In this document: positions 1 to 10,518 of the stretch, in pieces | Numbering within the stretch: the first letter of the stretch is position 1 | Layout of the letters: every line of letters starts with the position of its first letter | Origin: Cannabis sativa | Taxonomy: Eukaryota > Streptophyta > Magnoliopsida > Rosales > Cannabaceae | Assembly (NCBI RefSeq): GCF_029168945.1 | Contig: NC_083604.1 | Location: 30,685,686-30,749,685, forward strand | Direction: 5' to 3' | DNA: 64,000 nt | Notes under the pieces: model-generated | The model's database searches: none | What the model saw: the letters and a program-made list of their open reading frames with translations, nothing else | Told to the model about the DNA's origin: nothing | Position numbers and translations under genes: made by a program

Positions 1-1
1 A

Positions 2-1054
2 CATCCAAGGTTAGATAGAGTAGAAGACGGAACCCAACGGAGGCAACGAAGGAATAGGGTTCACCAAAGGGATGATAATGAAGTAGATGGGGAAGGGATA
101 ATTTCTGATGAAGAGTTTGATGAGATACCAGCAGGTAACCATAGGAGGTATGGTCGGGATAGAGAAGCTAAGAACCAGGTAGATAATTATTTGGGAAATA
201 TAAAGATGAAAATTCCCTCTTTTCAAGGGAAGAGTGATCCTGAAGCGTACCTGGAGTGGGGGAAGAAGATGGAATTGGTGTTTGATTGTCACAACTATTC
301 TGAAACGAAAAAGGTAAAACTTGCTGCAATTGAATTTACTGACTATGCTATTGTTTGGTGGGATCAGTTGTGCATGAACAGTAGGAGGAATGGAGAACGA
401 GATATTGATTCTTGGGAGGCTATGAAGAGGGTAATGAGACGGCGTTTTGTACCATCACACTATTATCGAGACTTGTACCTCAAGTTTCAATATCTTCGTC
501 AAGGCTACAAGAGTGCTGATGAGTATTACAAGGAGATGGAGATGGCTATGATTAGAGCCAATGTGGAAGAGGATCGGGAGGCAACAATGGCAAGGTTTTT
601 GAATGGATTGAATCGAGAGATTGCTAATACCGTTGAACTACACCATTATGTGGAATTGGAAGATTTGGTGCACATGGCAATCAAAGTTGAAAGACAACTC
701 AAGAAGGGTAGTTCGAGCTCAAAGCCAAGGCCAAGTCCACACAATCCAAATACAACACCTTGGAGGTCAAACTTCCCAAAGAAAGAGGATCAACCTAGTT
801 CATCCTCTACACCCAAAGCAGCCACCGCAACAACAACCCCTCAAGGAAAAGCAGCGCCTCTTTCATCTCGTTCTAGTGAGATAAAGTGTTTCAAATGTCA
901 AGGGCGAGGACACATAGCTAGTCAATGTCCAAATAAGAGAATTATGGTGATGCGGGAAAACGGTGAAGTAGATTCTGAAGATGAAGAAGAGCTTGCTGAT
1001 ATGCCACCATTGGAAGATGCATCTATTGAAGATGACGAGTATGGGCCAGAATAG
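2..1054 (+). pseudogene. Ty3/gypsy (CRM-like) Gag, 5' partial
   Basis: This is the Gag part of a chromovirus-like Ty3/gypsy polyprotein, the protein that would package element RNA into particles. The frame is open from the left edge, so the true start lies outside the window; the first Met in frame is at about 206. An acidic, Arg-rich N-terminal stretch is followed by a retrotransposon-gag core (motif AIVWWDQL near 350). A Ser/Pro/Thr-rich linker leads to a CCHC zinc knuckle CFKCQGRGHIASQC at 887-928, and an acidic tail follows. A TAG at 1052-1054 ends the frame. The sister copy at 35623 onward has a Tyr codon there and reads through into protease, so this is a nonsense mutation and not the natural end. 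Clade assignment is inference; Gag identity is secure. Confidence 0.85.
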
Positions 1055-1830
1055 GGTGACATGCTTGCACTAGTCACCAGACGAGCATTAAACTCGAAAG
1101 CAAATGAAGAGGAAGAAGAGGTACAGCGTGAGAACATTTTTCATACTCGTTGTCATGTGAAAGATAAGGTATGTAGTGTGATCATTGATGGGGGTAGCTG
1201 TACTAACGTTGCTAGTTCATCCATGGTTGAGAAGCTGGGACTTCCAATGCTTAAACATCCACATCCTTACAAGTTGCAATGGTTGATGATAGTGGTGAAG
1301 TGAGAGTTACCAAACAAGTTTTGGTATCTTTCCAAATTGGCAAATATGAGGATGAGGTATAGTGCGATGTGGTCCCAATGCAAGCTGGGCAACTTCTTCT
1401 AGGAAGGCCTTGGCAATTTGATCGGCGAGTCCAACATGATGGGTTCACCAACAAGTACTCATTCATGTTCCGTCAACGAACAGTCACTCTAGCTCTTTTG
1501 ACACCAAAACAAGTCTATGAAGACCAAGTGAGATTAAAAAAATTGAGTGATCAAAAGAATTTGAGTGATGAAAAGAAATTGAGTTATAAAATGAACTTGA
1601 GTGAGCAAAAGAATGGGAAAAAACAACCGATGTTGTTGTTCGTTTACAAGGAGGCTCTTTGAAACACTAACCAACTTGGTTCTTCGCTGCCTAGTGTTGT
1701 TGTTTCTATTTTGCAAGAATTTGAGGATGTGTTTCCAGAGGAGGTACCACATGGTGTGCCTCCTATTCGAGGAATAGAACATCAATTTGATTTTATTCCA
1801 GGTGCGTCAATCCCAAACCGCCCAGCATAG
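1055..1830 (+). pseudogene. CRM-like protease, linker and RT N-terminus, broken
   Basis: This continues the preceding Gag. After the stop at 1052 the same frame gives an aspartic protease segment, with catalytic-type motif IIDGGSCTNVASS near 1185. A 1-bp deletion at about 1282 relative to the sister copy shifts the frame. A TAG at about 1358 and a TGA at 1660-1662 also interrupt it. The motif LLLGRPWQFDRR near 1395 marks the protease end. The Lys/Ser-rich linker (1530-1620) is shorter by about 45 codons than in the copy at 36425. The final part (1663-1830) matches the region just before reverse transcriptase, then stops abruptly at the junction with an unrelated integrase tail. The fragment cannot function. 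Confidence 0.82.
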
Positions 1831-2094
1831 TTGATGGTCCATCAACAAAAAGTAGCTCGGTATTTCAATAAACAAGTGAAAGCTCGGAAATTCTTTGTGG
1901 GAGATATGGTCCTGAGAAGGGTATTCCTGAACACCAAAGACAGTACAGCAGGTGTACTAGGACCTAACTGGGAAGGACCATATCAATTGGTCAAAGTTCT
2001 TAACTCCGGAGCATACAAATTAGGTAAGTATGACGAAAAAATGCAACTCGTTCTAGTAACACGGTACTGGAATGGAGAACATTTAAGAAAATAA
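1831..2094 (+). pseudogene. Tat-like Ty3/gypsy integrase C-terminal tail
   Basis: About 87 residues resemble the C-terminal end of plant Tat-lineage integrases. A basic helix (VARYFNKQVKARKF) is followed by a GD-V-L-R segment, then LGPNWEGPYQLVKVL (the GPY/F module), and it ends in WNGEHLRKYY. The catalytic D,D,E core is missing. It starts directly after the CRM-like fragment, so the boundary near 1822-1830 is a recombination or deletion joint between two gypsy lineages. The next unit downstream is the antisense accessory ORF on the minus strand. That order (integrase end, then antisense ORF) is known for Tat-type elements. Lineage call is inference from motifs. Confidence 0.72.
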
Positions 2095-2297
2095 TACCAA
2101 TAAAGTTCCAGGTCTGGTGACCACTTTAAGTACTAAATGAACATTTGCTTTTAAGTGAATGTCTGTAATTTGTTTTATTACATGTTAAGCTAAAAGATCA
2201 AATTAGATCAAATAGCTCTGATGTAAGTTACTACGGTAACAAATACACTTTTTGATGAATAAATGAACAAAGATAGTATTTCAAAATTCAATTGAGT
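2095..2297. other. Spacer between integrase tail and antisense ORF
   Basis: AT-rich non-coding DNA. It would be the region between the end of pol and the 3' end of the antisense accessory gene. No ORF, repeat or clear signal was found beyond scattered AATAAA-like strings. Confidence 0.5.
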
Positions 2298-2825
2298 CTA
2301 AAAAATCAGCATATTTACCATATAATGTGTACAAAAGGTTTGGTCAAACCCAAAACACCGAACAGATAAGCAATATATTTTTAATAGACAAGTGACCAAG
2401 AGTATGTACTTTAAGGCATGTACTTTCTCTTCCTGCTTCGTCACATCCGATTTGTACTTCTCAACTTCAGCTCTAAGCATCTCCTCCTTAGTCTTCTTCT
2501 CTTCTTCCAACAGATGGAAGACAGTCTGAAGAACTCCCATTTTCTCTTGAAGGCTACTCACTTCTGCCAACAAGGTGCCGATGGTGGCTTCAAGCTGGTT
2601 GGAAGACTCGAGGTCCTTAGTCAGCTCGACTATTTTCCTCTCAGCAGTGAAAAGCTTCATGTTGACTTCCCCCAGCTCCATCCGGACAGCTCCAAGCTCC
2701 ACTCTGGCGTCATCACCATCCTTCCTAGCCAAGTCCACCTCCGCCCTCATGGTGTTGGACATAGCAGCATTTTTGGAGGCAGCAGATTTGGCTCGGGAAT
2801 AGGTGTAAGCCAACTTTAAACCAGC
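2298..2825 (-). pseudogene. Antisense accessory ORF, C-terminal coiled-coil exon
   Basis: Minus-strand exon coding for a charged, heptad-rich segment, with repeats of the type EVDLARKDGDDARVELGAVR and EKMGVLQTVFHLLEEEKKTK. This is a predicted coiled coil of roughly 130 residues. It follows a phase-0 splice acceptor whose last intron base is 2826. The upstream exon ends ...RELTR and this one begins AGLKLAY, giving a smooth protein junction. The true 3' end of the exon is uncertain: after about 2415 the frame continues into hydrophobic, probably intronic or untranslated sequence. Function unknown. Similar C-terminal coiled coils are typical of plant transposon-associated Transposase_28-like proteins (family knowledge, not searched). 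Confidence 0.62.
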
Positions 2826-2898
2826 CTACATAGATAAAAAAACTTTAGAGTCTGAGCTAAATAAAAAGGATTAAAGGAAATTGTCAAGAAAGACTTAC
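2826..2898 (-). other. Predicted spliceosomal intron in antisense ORF
   Basis: On the minus strand the donor reads AAGG|GTAAGTC at 2898 and the acceptor reads ATGTAG|GCTGG at 2826. The 73-bp interval is AT-rich with a T run. Removing it joins two open segments in phase 0. A small intron of this size is plausible in plants. Not tested by RNA. Confidence 0.6.
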
Positions 2899-3325
2899 CC
2901 TTGTCAATTCCCTCAAGACTCCTCCCATCAGCAGCTCTAGGGAAGACTCGTAGTCAGCACCGTCTAGCTGCTCACTTACGTCAGGAACCAACCGGTTCAT
3001 GTAATGGGCGAGCATCTCCTTGCCTTTCTTGGCTTCTAACTTACAAAGGTGGAGTAGGAGCCCGCATCTGCTCAGATCCGCTGTTGACCAGCTCGGATCA
3101 ACCCTTTGATTGCTCAGGCCTGTCTAAGTTTCCTCCTCGAGAATCTTTGGACTTAGCAACTTTCGGTGTAGAATGGTTCGCGACAGCTAGCTCCTCAGAA
3201 AGGTCAATAACCTCCCCGGCCGGTGTGTTTTCCTTGGAAGGGGTCGCCAAGCCGCCCCTAGATTTCTTGGTCGAAGGAGATGAGTTTGAGCTTCCTCCAA
3301 CTCTCTTCTTCAGAGCATCGAGCAT
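2899..3325 (-). pseudogene. Antisense accessory ORF, middle exon
   Basis: Two overlapping open segments on the minus strand. The first (3325 to 3098) begins MLDALKKRVGGSSNSSPSTK, a Ser/Pro/Lys-rich low-complexity stretch, and runs to a TGA. The second resumes one base out of frame at about 3105 and reads through LEAKKGKEMLAHYMN to ...MGGVLRELTR at the splice donor (2898). The single-base frame change near 3100 is a likely disabling indel. The upstream edge at 3325 follows a TCTTAG that could be a splice acceptor, so 3326-3416 may be another intron, but I could not place its donor confidently. Confidence 0.55.
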
Positions 3326-3416
3326 CTTCTAAGACATGTTTGCACGGAACAAAAACAGCATGGTTAGAGGAAAAACACATCAGAAGCATAAAGCATGATA
3401 GTCAAGAAGTTTTAAA
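3326..3416 (-). other. Possible second intron of the antisense ORF
   Basis: AT-rich gap between two open minus-strand segments. It ends in TCTTAG just before the exon at 3325. The donor is not certain: GTGACG near 3475 is one candidate. Otherwise nothing is recognisable here. Confidence 0.35.
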
Positions 3417-4300
3417 TTAAGATGGAATATCCTGCGAAACGATTGCGCGATCAAGACTCGAGAGTCCATCGTCACCTGATAAGTCTCTTATCTCCACCAT
3501 AGCAGCTTTCCCTTTTCCTAGCACGGGAGAATGTGGCCAAGTAGGTGAACTTGGCTCCCTAATGTGAATTGCTTGTTCAACGGGCCTGGGCTGGGCTAGA
3601 AGTTTCTTCCGCCTTTTGAGTGGAGTCACCTGCTCTTCCTCAACCTCATCTTCACGATTCAAAGGCTCCTGAGCAAACTGTTTGGCCCTTGCACCTCCTT
3701 TCAACTTAGCTTCACGCTTAAGTTGAATGAGTTCATTCTCTTTATGAGCTCCCTCAGCCCGGCCAGCACCAAATTTCCTCTTCCTCTCCTTCACAGGCTT
3801 AGGAATAAAATCGTTCGGATAGAGCCCGTACTTCACAAAGTTGTCCTGGGAGGTCAACTGAATGATATTCTGGTCATCCCTCGGCAGTTGAGCAAGCCTT
3901 TGAGCTCTATCTCTAAAAGCAAGAGTGAAGGGAGGGCGGTGATATGTGGGGATCTGCTGGAACAGAGTATGGGTGGTGCCCATGCCTTCCAGCATGAAGT
4001 ACTCGTCAACGAAATGCCCAATTTTGCTAACGGCCTTGTCCCTGGTGCCCGTCAACCACTTGAAGTCTGGTTGAGAGAAATAGAAGTACCCCGACCTGCC
4101 TTGCTTAGGGGTGGACTTCAAATCAAAAAACCAATTTACGTCATGGGGAGAGGGCATATCCCACCTGTGGGAGGCATAGAAAACAAAGAGGGCGGATAGA
4201 TACTTAATGCCCTTGGGGGTGAATTGGGTTGGACAGAGGCGGAAGAAGTCTGGCACATTCCTAAAGTACGGGTGCAAGGATACCTTATAGTATCCACAAG
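3417..4300 (-). pseudogene. Antisense accessory ORF, conserved domain (Transposase_28-like)
   Basis: Main conserved exon of a plant transposon accessory protein of unknown function. The open frame covers about 286 residues from the codon before [18 protein letters not shown]. The same frame extends upstream to about 4300 (reading ...YYKVS before LHPYF). Blocks such as [18 protein letters not shown] and [16 protein letters not shown] resemble the domain Pfam calls 'putative gypsy type transposon' (from memory). A basic C-terminal part ([21 protein letters not shown]) may be a nuclear signal. The 5' end is cut at about 4300 by a plus-strand Tekay-like pol fragment. It lies antisense to the integrase tail at 1831, as expected for accessory ORFs of Tat elements. 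Confidence 0.65.
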
Positions 4301-4748
4301 GTGGATTCGGTCTTTGTCTTTCTGGATTGACGGTTGTGAATTAACCGCCAATATAATAGAGCTGCAACTGTCTGATTTTGATATAATCCTGGGAATTTAT
4401 TTTCTGTCTAAGTATGGGGCAACGATTGACTGCAAGCAGAAGATGGTGGTGTTTGAGCCTGATAGTGCTAATCCGGCAGTGTTTGTGGGTAAAGTTTAAG
4501 GGACACGCATACCAAGAATAACACTTCTGAAAGCTAAAGATCTGGTTAGCAAAGGTTGTCTGGGTTTCATGGTTACTGCAGTGGATACCAGCCAACCTTT
4601 GACATCTGGACCTGAGAGTACAAGATTAGTATGCAAGTTCCTTGACATCTTCACAGAAGATTTACTGAGATTTCGACCTAGCTGAGAGATTGAATTTGTA
4701 ATTGAGTAAGTTCCGAGAGCGGAACCAGTATCAAAAGCACCCTATCGA
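4301..4748 (+). pseudogene. Tekay/Del-like protease fragment and PR-RT linker
   Basis: The N-terminally truncated protease end of a second gypsy lineage. The motif LQLSDFDIILGIYFLSKYGA near 4370 is the typical aspartic-protease C-terminal strand of Del/Tekay chromoviruses, followed by the IDCKQKMVVF strand. A TAA at 4497-4499 breaks the frame. The following 250 bases stay in the same frame as the RT and encode the usual linker (GFMVTAVDT near 4565; FLDIFTEDLL near 4640), with further stops near 4683 and 4707. The catalytic Asp triad is lost upstream. Non-functional. Confidence 0.75.
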
Positions 4749-5597
4749 ATGGCTCCAGCAGAATTGAAGGAATTAAAGATCCAGTTGCAAGAGTTACTAA
4801 ACTTGGGATTCATTAGATCGAGCTACTCTCCTTGGGGTGCTCCGGTATTATTTGTAAAGACGATAGACGGGTCACTGCGAATGTGTATTGATTACCAGGA
4901 GTTAAACAAGCTTACCATCAAGAATAAATATGCTTTACCTCGAATTGATGATCTTTTGGATCAACTAAAGGGGAAGACGGTCTTCTCCAAGATCGATCTT
5001 TGCTCAGGCTATCGTCAACTAAGAATTCGAGAGGAAGATATCCCAAAAACTGCGTTCCGTACTCGGTATGGACATTATGAATTTCTTGTGATGTCTTTTG
5101 GACTCACCAATGCCCCGGAGACATTCATGGATCTTATGAATCGGGTGTTCAAAGATTACCTAAATAGGTGTGTAATTGTGTTTATTGATGACATCTTGGT
5201 TTATTCTGAATTAGAAGAGGAAAATGAGTTGCATCTCAAATCAGTAGTTCAACGGTTACGAGATCACAAGCTGTACGCTAAGTTCAAAAAGTGAGAATTC
5301 TGGTTATCTTGTGTCTCTTTCTTGGGGCACATAGTACATAAGGATGGGATCATGGTTGATCCGTCCAAGATTGAAGTTGTTCGAGATTGGCCAACACCAA
5401 AATCGGCTACTGAAGTTAGAAGTTTTTTGGGTTTAGCTGAGGATTATCGTCGTTTCATTGAGGGTTTCCCAAAATTGTTGTACCCTTAACGGAGCTGACT
5501 CGAAAGAACCTGAATTCGTTTGGAAAGATCGGTGTGAGAAATTTTTTCTCGAGTTAAAGCAACGCTTGATTAGTGCTCAAGTGTTGACTAATTGTGA
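4749..5597 (+). pseudogene. Tekay/Del-like reverse transcriptase and RNase H start
   Basis: Reverse transcriptase of a Tekay/Del-like Ty3/gypsy element. Motifs run in order: [73 protein letters not shown], and the catalytic box [12 protein letters not shown] near 5180. A TGA at 5292-5294 replaces what should be a Cys codon. The same frame continues with [18 protein letters not shown] and [14 protein letters not shown] until a TAA and frameshift at about 5487. RNase H begins (FVWKDRCEKFF near 5515) and is cut at about 5597 by LTR-B. Active-site residues are present but the gene is dead. Confidence 0.85.
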
Positions 5598-6266
5598 TTA
5601 CTTCGCTTTTAGCCAACGACAATGAGTCTATTTTATAAGAGATAAACGATATATAATAACAAATATAAAGCAATAATAAGACACAGGGATTTTATAGAGG
5701 TTCAGCCTTGAGCAGTTCGGTAATAGCCTAATCCTCATTACTTGTATTGACTTAAGATCAAGGAGAAAGATTCATTTTCTTATAGCTCTTACAACATTAT
5801 CTCTTAATATATAATTCTTCGATAATAGTATAGTCTTAGGTTAACTGCTTTTCGACCCCCCCCCCCCCCTTTGCCCAGTGAATATGCATCACTATTTATA
5901 GGGCTAGGAAGCTTGAGGAGGAAGAGTTTCCTCTCTCGTTACAATGCGTATAAATAGAAAGATCGTGGGATCAATGTTGAATGCAAGGATCGTGGGATTC
6001 AGGCTGAATACACTGATAGTGGGATCGTGTGTATGCCATATCCACGTAAATTGATCCCTGAGTTATAAGGATTGTGCTAATGACTCATGATGCGAAAGCT
6101 GAATCCACTAAGTGTTGGTTGCTCTGCGCGGATCGCTGAATATCTTGGTGCGGATATGCCAGCGAGGCATCCTGCTCGGCCTGTCTTCCGAAGCAGATGT
6201 TCCAAGTGGACTCCACGTGTCACCATTCTCGTGATGCCACGTTAGAATGCTAAAATTGAGATAACA
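5598..6266 (-). repeat. LTR-B, minus orientation (Tat-like element 3' LTR)
   Basis: This is the reverse complement of the sequence at 45702-46265 and of the fragment 31888-32249. Read on the minus strand it starts TGTTATCTCAATTTTAGCAT at 6266. Just outside (6267 onward) lies a purine-rich stretch, GCTTGGGGGCAAA on the minus strand, that fits a polypurine tract. A TATA-like TTTATAGGG/CCCTATAAATAG box sits near 5895. The low-coordinate end merges into a few bases that in the plus copy lie near the LTR/internal border, so the exact end is uncertain. A C14 run (5856-5869) is an expansion absent from the copy at 32010. Confidence 0.75.
5856..5869. repeat. Poly-C run (14 C) inside LTR-B
   Basis: Homopolymer of 14 C. 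The homologous LTR-B position at about 31990 reads ACCTCCCC, so this is a local expansion or a sequencing/assembly length uncertainty. Confidence 0.9.
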
Positions 6267-6570
6267 TTTGCCCCCAAGCCTGTACGGGACTTACGAAGTT
6301 GCGTGTAGACTTTATCCGAGCTGATTCTGCCTTTGGATGGGGACACGTGTCTAGCGCAACCGTTCGAGACTCGATGTGAGGCTGACTGGGCATCCCATCA
6401 GTTTTCGGCTAATAAATGCTTCTGACAATTAATATTTTGAAATCTGATGTTCTCTCTCCACGGCTGACAGTTGCACTCGAATACTTTTGATTTCCCATAT
6501 TCGTTTTTAAGGCGAGAAGCTGAGGCGTCTGAGGTTCCTTTGAGACAATTACCTCTTTTCCTGACTTTCC

Positions 6571-6578
6571 TATAAATA
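6571..6578 (+). promoter_or_regulatory. TATA box upstream of antisense ORF copy 2
   Basis: TATAAATA on the plus strand, 159 bases before a good splice donor and about 530 bases before the ATG at 7109. Its spacing suits a promoter driving transcription rightward, opposite to the adjacent minus-strand LTR-B. Prediction only. Confidence 0.45.
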
Positions 6579-6736
6579 CCCACAGCATTGGCACGTAAAC
6601 TCATTTCATCACCCTTCCTTTGCTAAGTAAGCTTCAGAGCGAAAAGAAAATTTCTTGGCTTCAAAGTCTTCGAAGTGCCTTCGTACAAGCTGCTTGTTCG
6701 ATAGACGTTGCTCGAACCCAGACATTTGAATCTTGA

Positions 6737-7108
6737 GTAAGTTTCTGATTTTCTTTAGGCTAATCTTTGCATGTATACATTTTGAATGCTCCTTCTACTG
6801 TGCTGTAGAAAAATGTTTAGGAAACCATAGGCTTAGAAACCTCTGCGATTCTTCTTTATCGTGTCTTCTTGCGGGTTTACAGCCATAATGCTTGTTTCTG
6901 AACTACATAACGTCCGTCTTTCATCTTGCTCATCTAAGCTTCATGAACTTTTTTGCCCTAACTCAAGAAAATTTTTGACTTCTTGAGTTTTGACTTTTCT
7001 TTGAACATAGTCGTTCTTTAATCTGTTGAGTACTCCTGGTCGTCATATTTGCTTGTTTATTGTTCGATATTCCGACCAAACACTCATCTTGTGTGTTGTC
7101 TTTTGTAG
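6737..7108 (+). other. Predicted 5'-UTR intron of antisense ORF copy 2
   Basis: The donor CTTGA|GTAAGTTTC begins at 6737 and the acceptor TTTTGTAG ends at 7108, immediately before an ATG at 7109. The 372-bp interval is T-rich like a plant intron. An intron ending exactly at the start codon supports a real transcript unit at some time in the past. Confidence 0.45.
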
Positions 7109-7728
7109 ATGAACTCAGTTGACTCTTGGGAACTCGGACATCGAATCGACTAGGATTTGCTTCAACTTCTGCACGAGGATCATCCTCGTCTTCATTCTAG
7201 TCCGCCTTCCTCTAGTGAAGGACCTTCTTCTAGCCCTGTACCCAGCAATAGAATGATGGCTTGTACAAAGAAAACCACGCGTCTGGCTGACGCAACAGAT
7301 CCTCAAGTGGCTCGGCTCGGCACTTTGCCCAGCGCCGAACAGGACCGGCCGTCCAGATGGAGGAGGATCGTGAAGGGGATGCTGAGGTTCAAAAGGTATA
7401 GGAGCTGGACAATGTACATCCTGGCAATCCCTCCGAGGCGGATGAAGACGAAGAGGTTGAACCCCCAAATTACGGGGAGTACAACGAGGCTAGGGAGCCA
7501 GTCGATGTTGAGAGAGACGTCCTGGTTGGGGGCATGGACTACGTTAGTGAGGAGCTTGCCACGACGGTTCCTCATAAAAGGCAGGGTGCCTTGGGCGCCA
7601 GGTGGGTAAGTCCTCCATCCAAGATTAGGGAGGCGCGCCTTCGAACTCTTGACCAGGGCGGATACCTAGGCGAACTGTACTGCAACATTCCCGCCCACAA
7701 TAATCATGCCACAATGAATCGAAACTAG
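7109..7728 (+). pseudogene. Antisense accessory ORF copy 2, N-terminal part
   Basis: Plus-strand coding remnant next to a minus-strand LTR-B, so antisense to that element. The ATG at 7109 opens MNSVDSWELGHRID, then a TAG at 7151. The same frame continues with a Ser/Pro-rich segment to about 7345. A shifted frame from about 7357 to 7728 carries an acidic region (EADEDEEVEPPNYGEY) and the block ARWVSPPSKIREARLRTLD followed by GYLGELYCNIPAHNN. The last block resembles the beginning of Transposase_28-type plant transposon proteins, so this would be the part missing from the copy at 3417-4300. It is truncated at 7728 by satellite DNA. Family match is from memory. Confidence 0.55.
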
Positions 7729-9798
7729 ACTCGGACCCGTGGTTGGGATCCAGATCTTGTCTCAAAATCCAAGAACTGGGGCTTGGACAAGACCCATAGT
7801 AGATGTCTTGATTTGGGACTCGGACAAGGACCCGAAGCTAGACCAGAGCCTGGACCAAGACCTAGACCTGGGACTCAAAACCGAAACTTGAACCAGAACG
7901 TGACCAGGACCCTAGAACAGGACCGGGACCGTGACAAGGACCTAGACCTGGACCAGGACCCGGAACTCAACCGAAACCCAGCCCCGAAAATCGGGCTCCA
8001 ACCTAGTCCCGAACCCGGTCCTTGACCCAAACTAGGACTGAGACTCGAACTTGAACCCCAACTAGAACTCGAAACTCGATCCTAAACTCTGACCAAGCAC
8101 CTAACCTAAACTAGGATTCAGACCTAGACATGGACACGAACCCAGACCCAGACCCCAATACCGACCCAGACCCAAACTAGAATCGAAACATGGGACCTGG
8201 ACCCAGACTCAGACTTGGACCCAGACCAGGTTCCAAAACAGCCGTACCAAGACTCGGACTAAGACTCGGACCCCAACCCCAACCTCGAGCGAGAACAAAA
8301 CCCGGACCTCGAATTCGAATTGGAACTATGACTAGGACCCAGACTTGAGACGAGAACCGAACCCAAACCATATCCCACTAAGACCAGGACCTAAACTGAG
8401 ACCTGACTTAATCCGAAACCCTCGCCGAGACCTGAGACCAACGACCGAGACCAGGATCTAGACCCTAATAAGGACCTAAACTTGAACCCAGACAAAGACT
8501 GGGACTGAGACCTGGACCCGAACCCAAACTACGAACTGGACTACCAAGACTCGGCACTCGAACACGACCCTAGACCCAAACCAGGATAAGAACCCGAACA
8601 CAAACCCATAATAGGACAAAACCTGAACCCAGACCCGAACCTGAAATTGGACCCAAGCCCCGGACTCAAACTCAGACGAAGACCCAGAATCAAACCCAAA
8701 CATAGACCTGCACACAGACCCAACCTCTAACTCAGACTAGGATCAGAACCCTAGACTTACACTTGAAAGTAAACCAAGACTCAGATCGAGATCGAAACCT
8801 AGGACTCAGACCCGAACCTTGACCCAGACCAAGGGCCCTAACCCACACCCAGATCCCGATCTAGACCTAGACCGAGATCCGAACCCAAACCCAAACTCGG
8901 ACCAAGACTCAAACCCTAACCCAAACTCAAACTCGGAATCACAACTAGAACTGGAACTGGACTAGGTTTAGGACCAGGACCAGGACCAGGACAATGACCA
9001 AGACTTGAACCCAAACCCAAATAAATCCCAAACTGAGACCCAAACCCAAACTGGGACTAGGATCGAACCTGAACCTAGATCGGGACACAAACACGAACAC
9101 AGACTAGGTTTAGGACCAGGACCAGAAACAGGACCTGTACCCAGAATCAGGATAGGGACCTGGGAACAAAACTATGACCGTGACCTAAGACCCGACCCCA
9201 AACACGGACTTGAACCTAGGACCGAGCTCGTTACCTGGCACCCGAAATGGAACTAGACTGGGACCCGAGATTTGGATCTGAATATGGACCCAGGCCTTGG
9301 ACCTAACCTGTAGTGAGTGTCTGGATCTGGGAACCAGCCTCGGACCCGAACCTAGATCAAGACCCGAACCCAAACCCCAACCTGAACCCAGTCCCAAATC
9401 CAAACCTCGACCTTAACCTGTATCTTGTGACTCGAAATTGGAACCAAAATCGGAAGTAGAGCGGGAACCAAGAACAGGACTAGAACCAAGACATCGACCT
9501 GGACCTAGACCCGTTACCAGACTTGGACCTAGACCCGGAACCATAGCCGGACCAGGACCCAGACTCCAACCATGACCTAGACGTGAATCAGAAACCAAAC
9601 TTGGATCTCAACCGAGATCTGGAATTGGTGCCAACCCTGGACTTGAACTCGGCACCAAACATGGAACCAGACTCGGGACATAGAAATGGGGCCGGGACCT
9701 AGAACCGAACCCCAGTCTCTGTCCCGAACCCAAACTCGGACCTGGGACCGAGGACCTGAACCGGAACCAGACTGGGACACGTGACAGGGATCAAGTCC
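7729..9798 (+). repeat. Hexamer satellite tract 1 (RACCYR polarity)
   Basis: Degenerate tandem hexamers such as GACCCA, GACCTG and GACCCG, with mostly transition-type variation. Landmark boxes occur near 7795 and 9308. The first kilobase is nearly the same as 62980-64000. The right end is interrupted by an LTR-A piece. ORFs here are products of the 6-bp period and are not genes. Confidence 0.85.
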
Positions 9799-10363
9799 AT
9801 ATTGTATAGGGCCGGCCACTTTTATAGCATTTATCATCTGGTATTTTCATTATTTTAATGCCAAATAATTCAAACTTAACCCTAGTGGAATGCTATAAAT
9901 AGATAGTGAAGGCTTCAGGAAATTTACACTGAACTTTCTACTTTTTCCTTCAGAGAAAAACTTGAGCCTTCTCTCTCTCTATTCCTAGCCGCCACCTTCT
10001 CCTCTTTCTTCTTCCTTCAAATTTCGAAATACTTAGTGTTAGAGTAGTGCCCACACACAGCAAGTGATACCTCAATCATAGTGAGGAAGATGGTGAAGAA
10101 AGACATTCAACAAGAAGGAGATTCAGCATCAAAGGAAGGAGAGAAAGAGATCCAGGTTCAGATATTGATAATGCTCTGCTACAGAAATGAATAAAGGGCT
10201 AGATATCTGAACGAAAGGAGTCATATTATTCCGCTGCACCCAATGTAAGGTTTCTCATACTTTATATGTGTTTATTTCATAATCGTTTTAGAAGTTCATA
10301 TTTAGGGTGTTAATCAACATACTTGTGAGTAGATCTAAGATCCTGGTAAAATAATTTCCAACA
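9799..10363 (+). repeat. LTR-A 3' fragment (Ty1/copia), plus orientation
   Basis: Closely similar to 51590-52148, the R/U5 part of the plus-strand LTR. It holds a TATA box (GCTATAAATAG near 9890), a GCCGGCC box near 9813, and ends TTTCCAACA at 10363, the canonical LTR-A 3' terminus. The 5' two-thirds of the LTR and all internal sequence are missing. It interrupts satellite sequence on both sides. Confidence 0.85.
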
Positions 10364-10518
10364 GACTCGACATGTGGTTGGTGTCAGGATTTGGGACCAA
10401 GACTCGTACCTAAACAAAAACACTAACCTAGACCCAGACCAGGACTCGGACCTAGACCCACACCCGAACCTTAAATCTTACCCTATGACCCAAAATGTGA
10501 ACTGGAACTAGAAGCTGA

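Noticed and set aside
3723..4199. 158-codon plus-strand ORF.
   Set aside because: Shadow frame opposite the better-supported minus-strand antisense ORF, which has family-like motifs.
5856..5869. C14 run as a functional element.
   Set aside because: The homologous LTR-B copies have interrupted or shorter C tracts. Slippage or sequencing error explains it.
7115..7575. Overlapping minus-strand ORFs of 90-117 codons.
   Set aside because: Opposite the plus-strand accessory ORF remnant, which has the splice-acceptor and ATG context and domain-like blocks.
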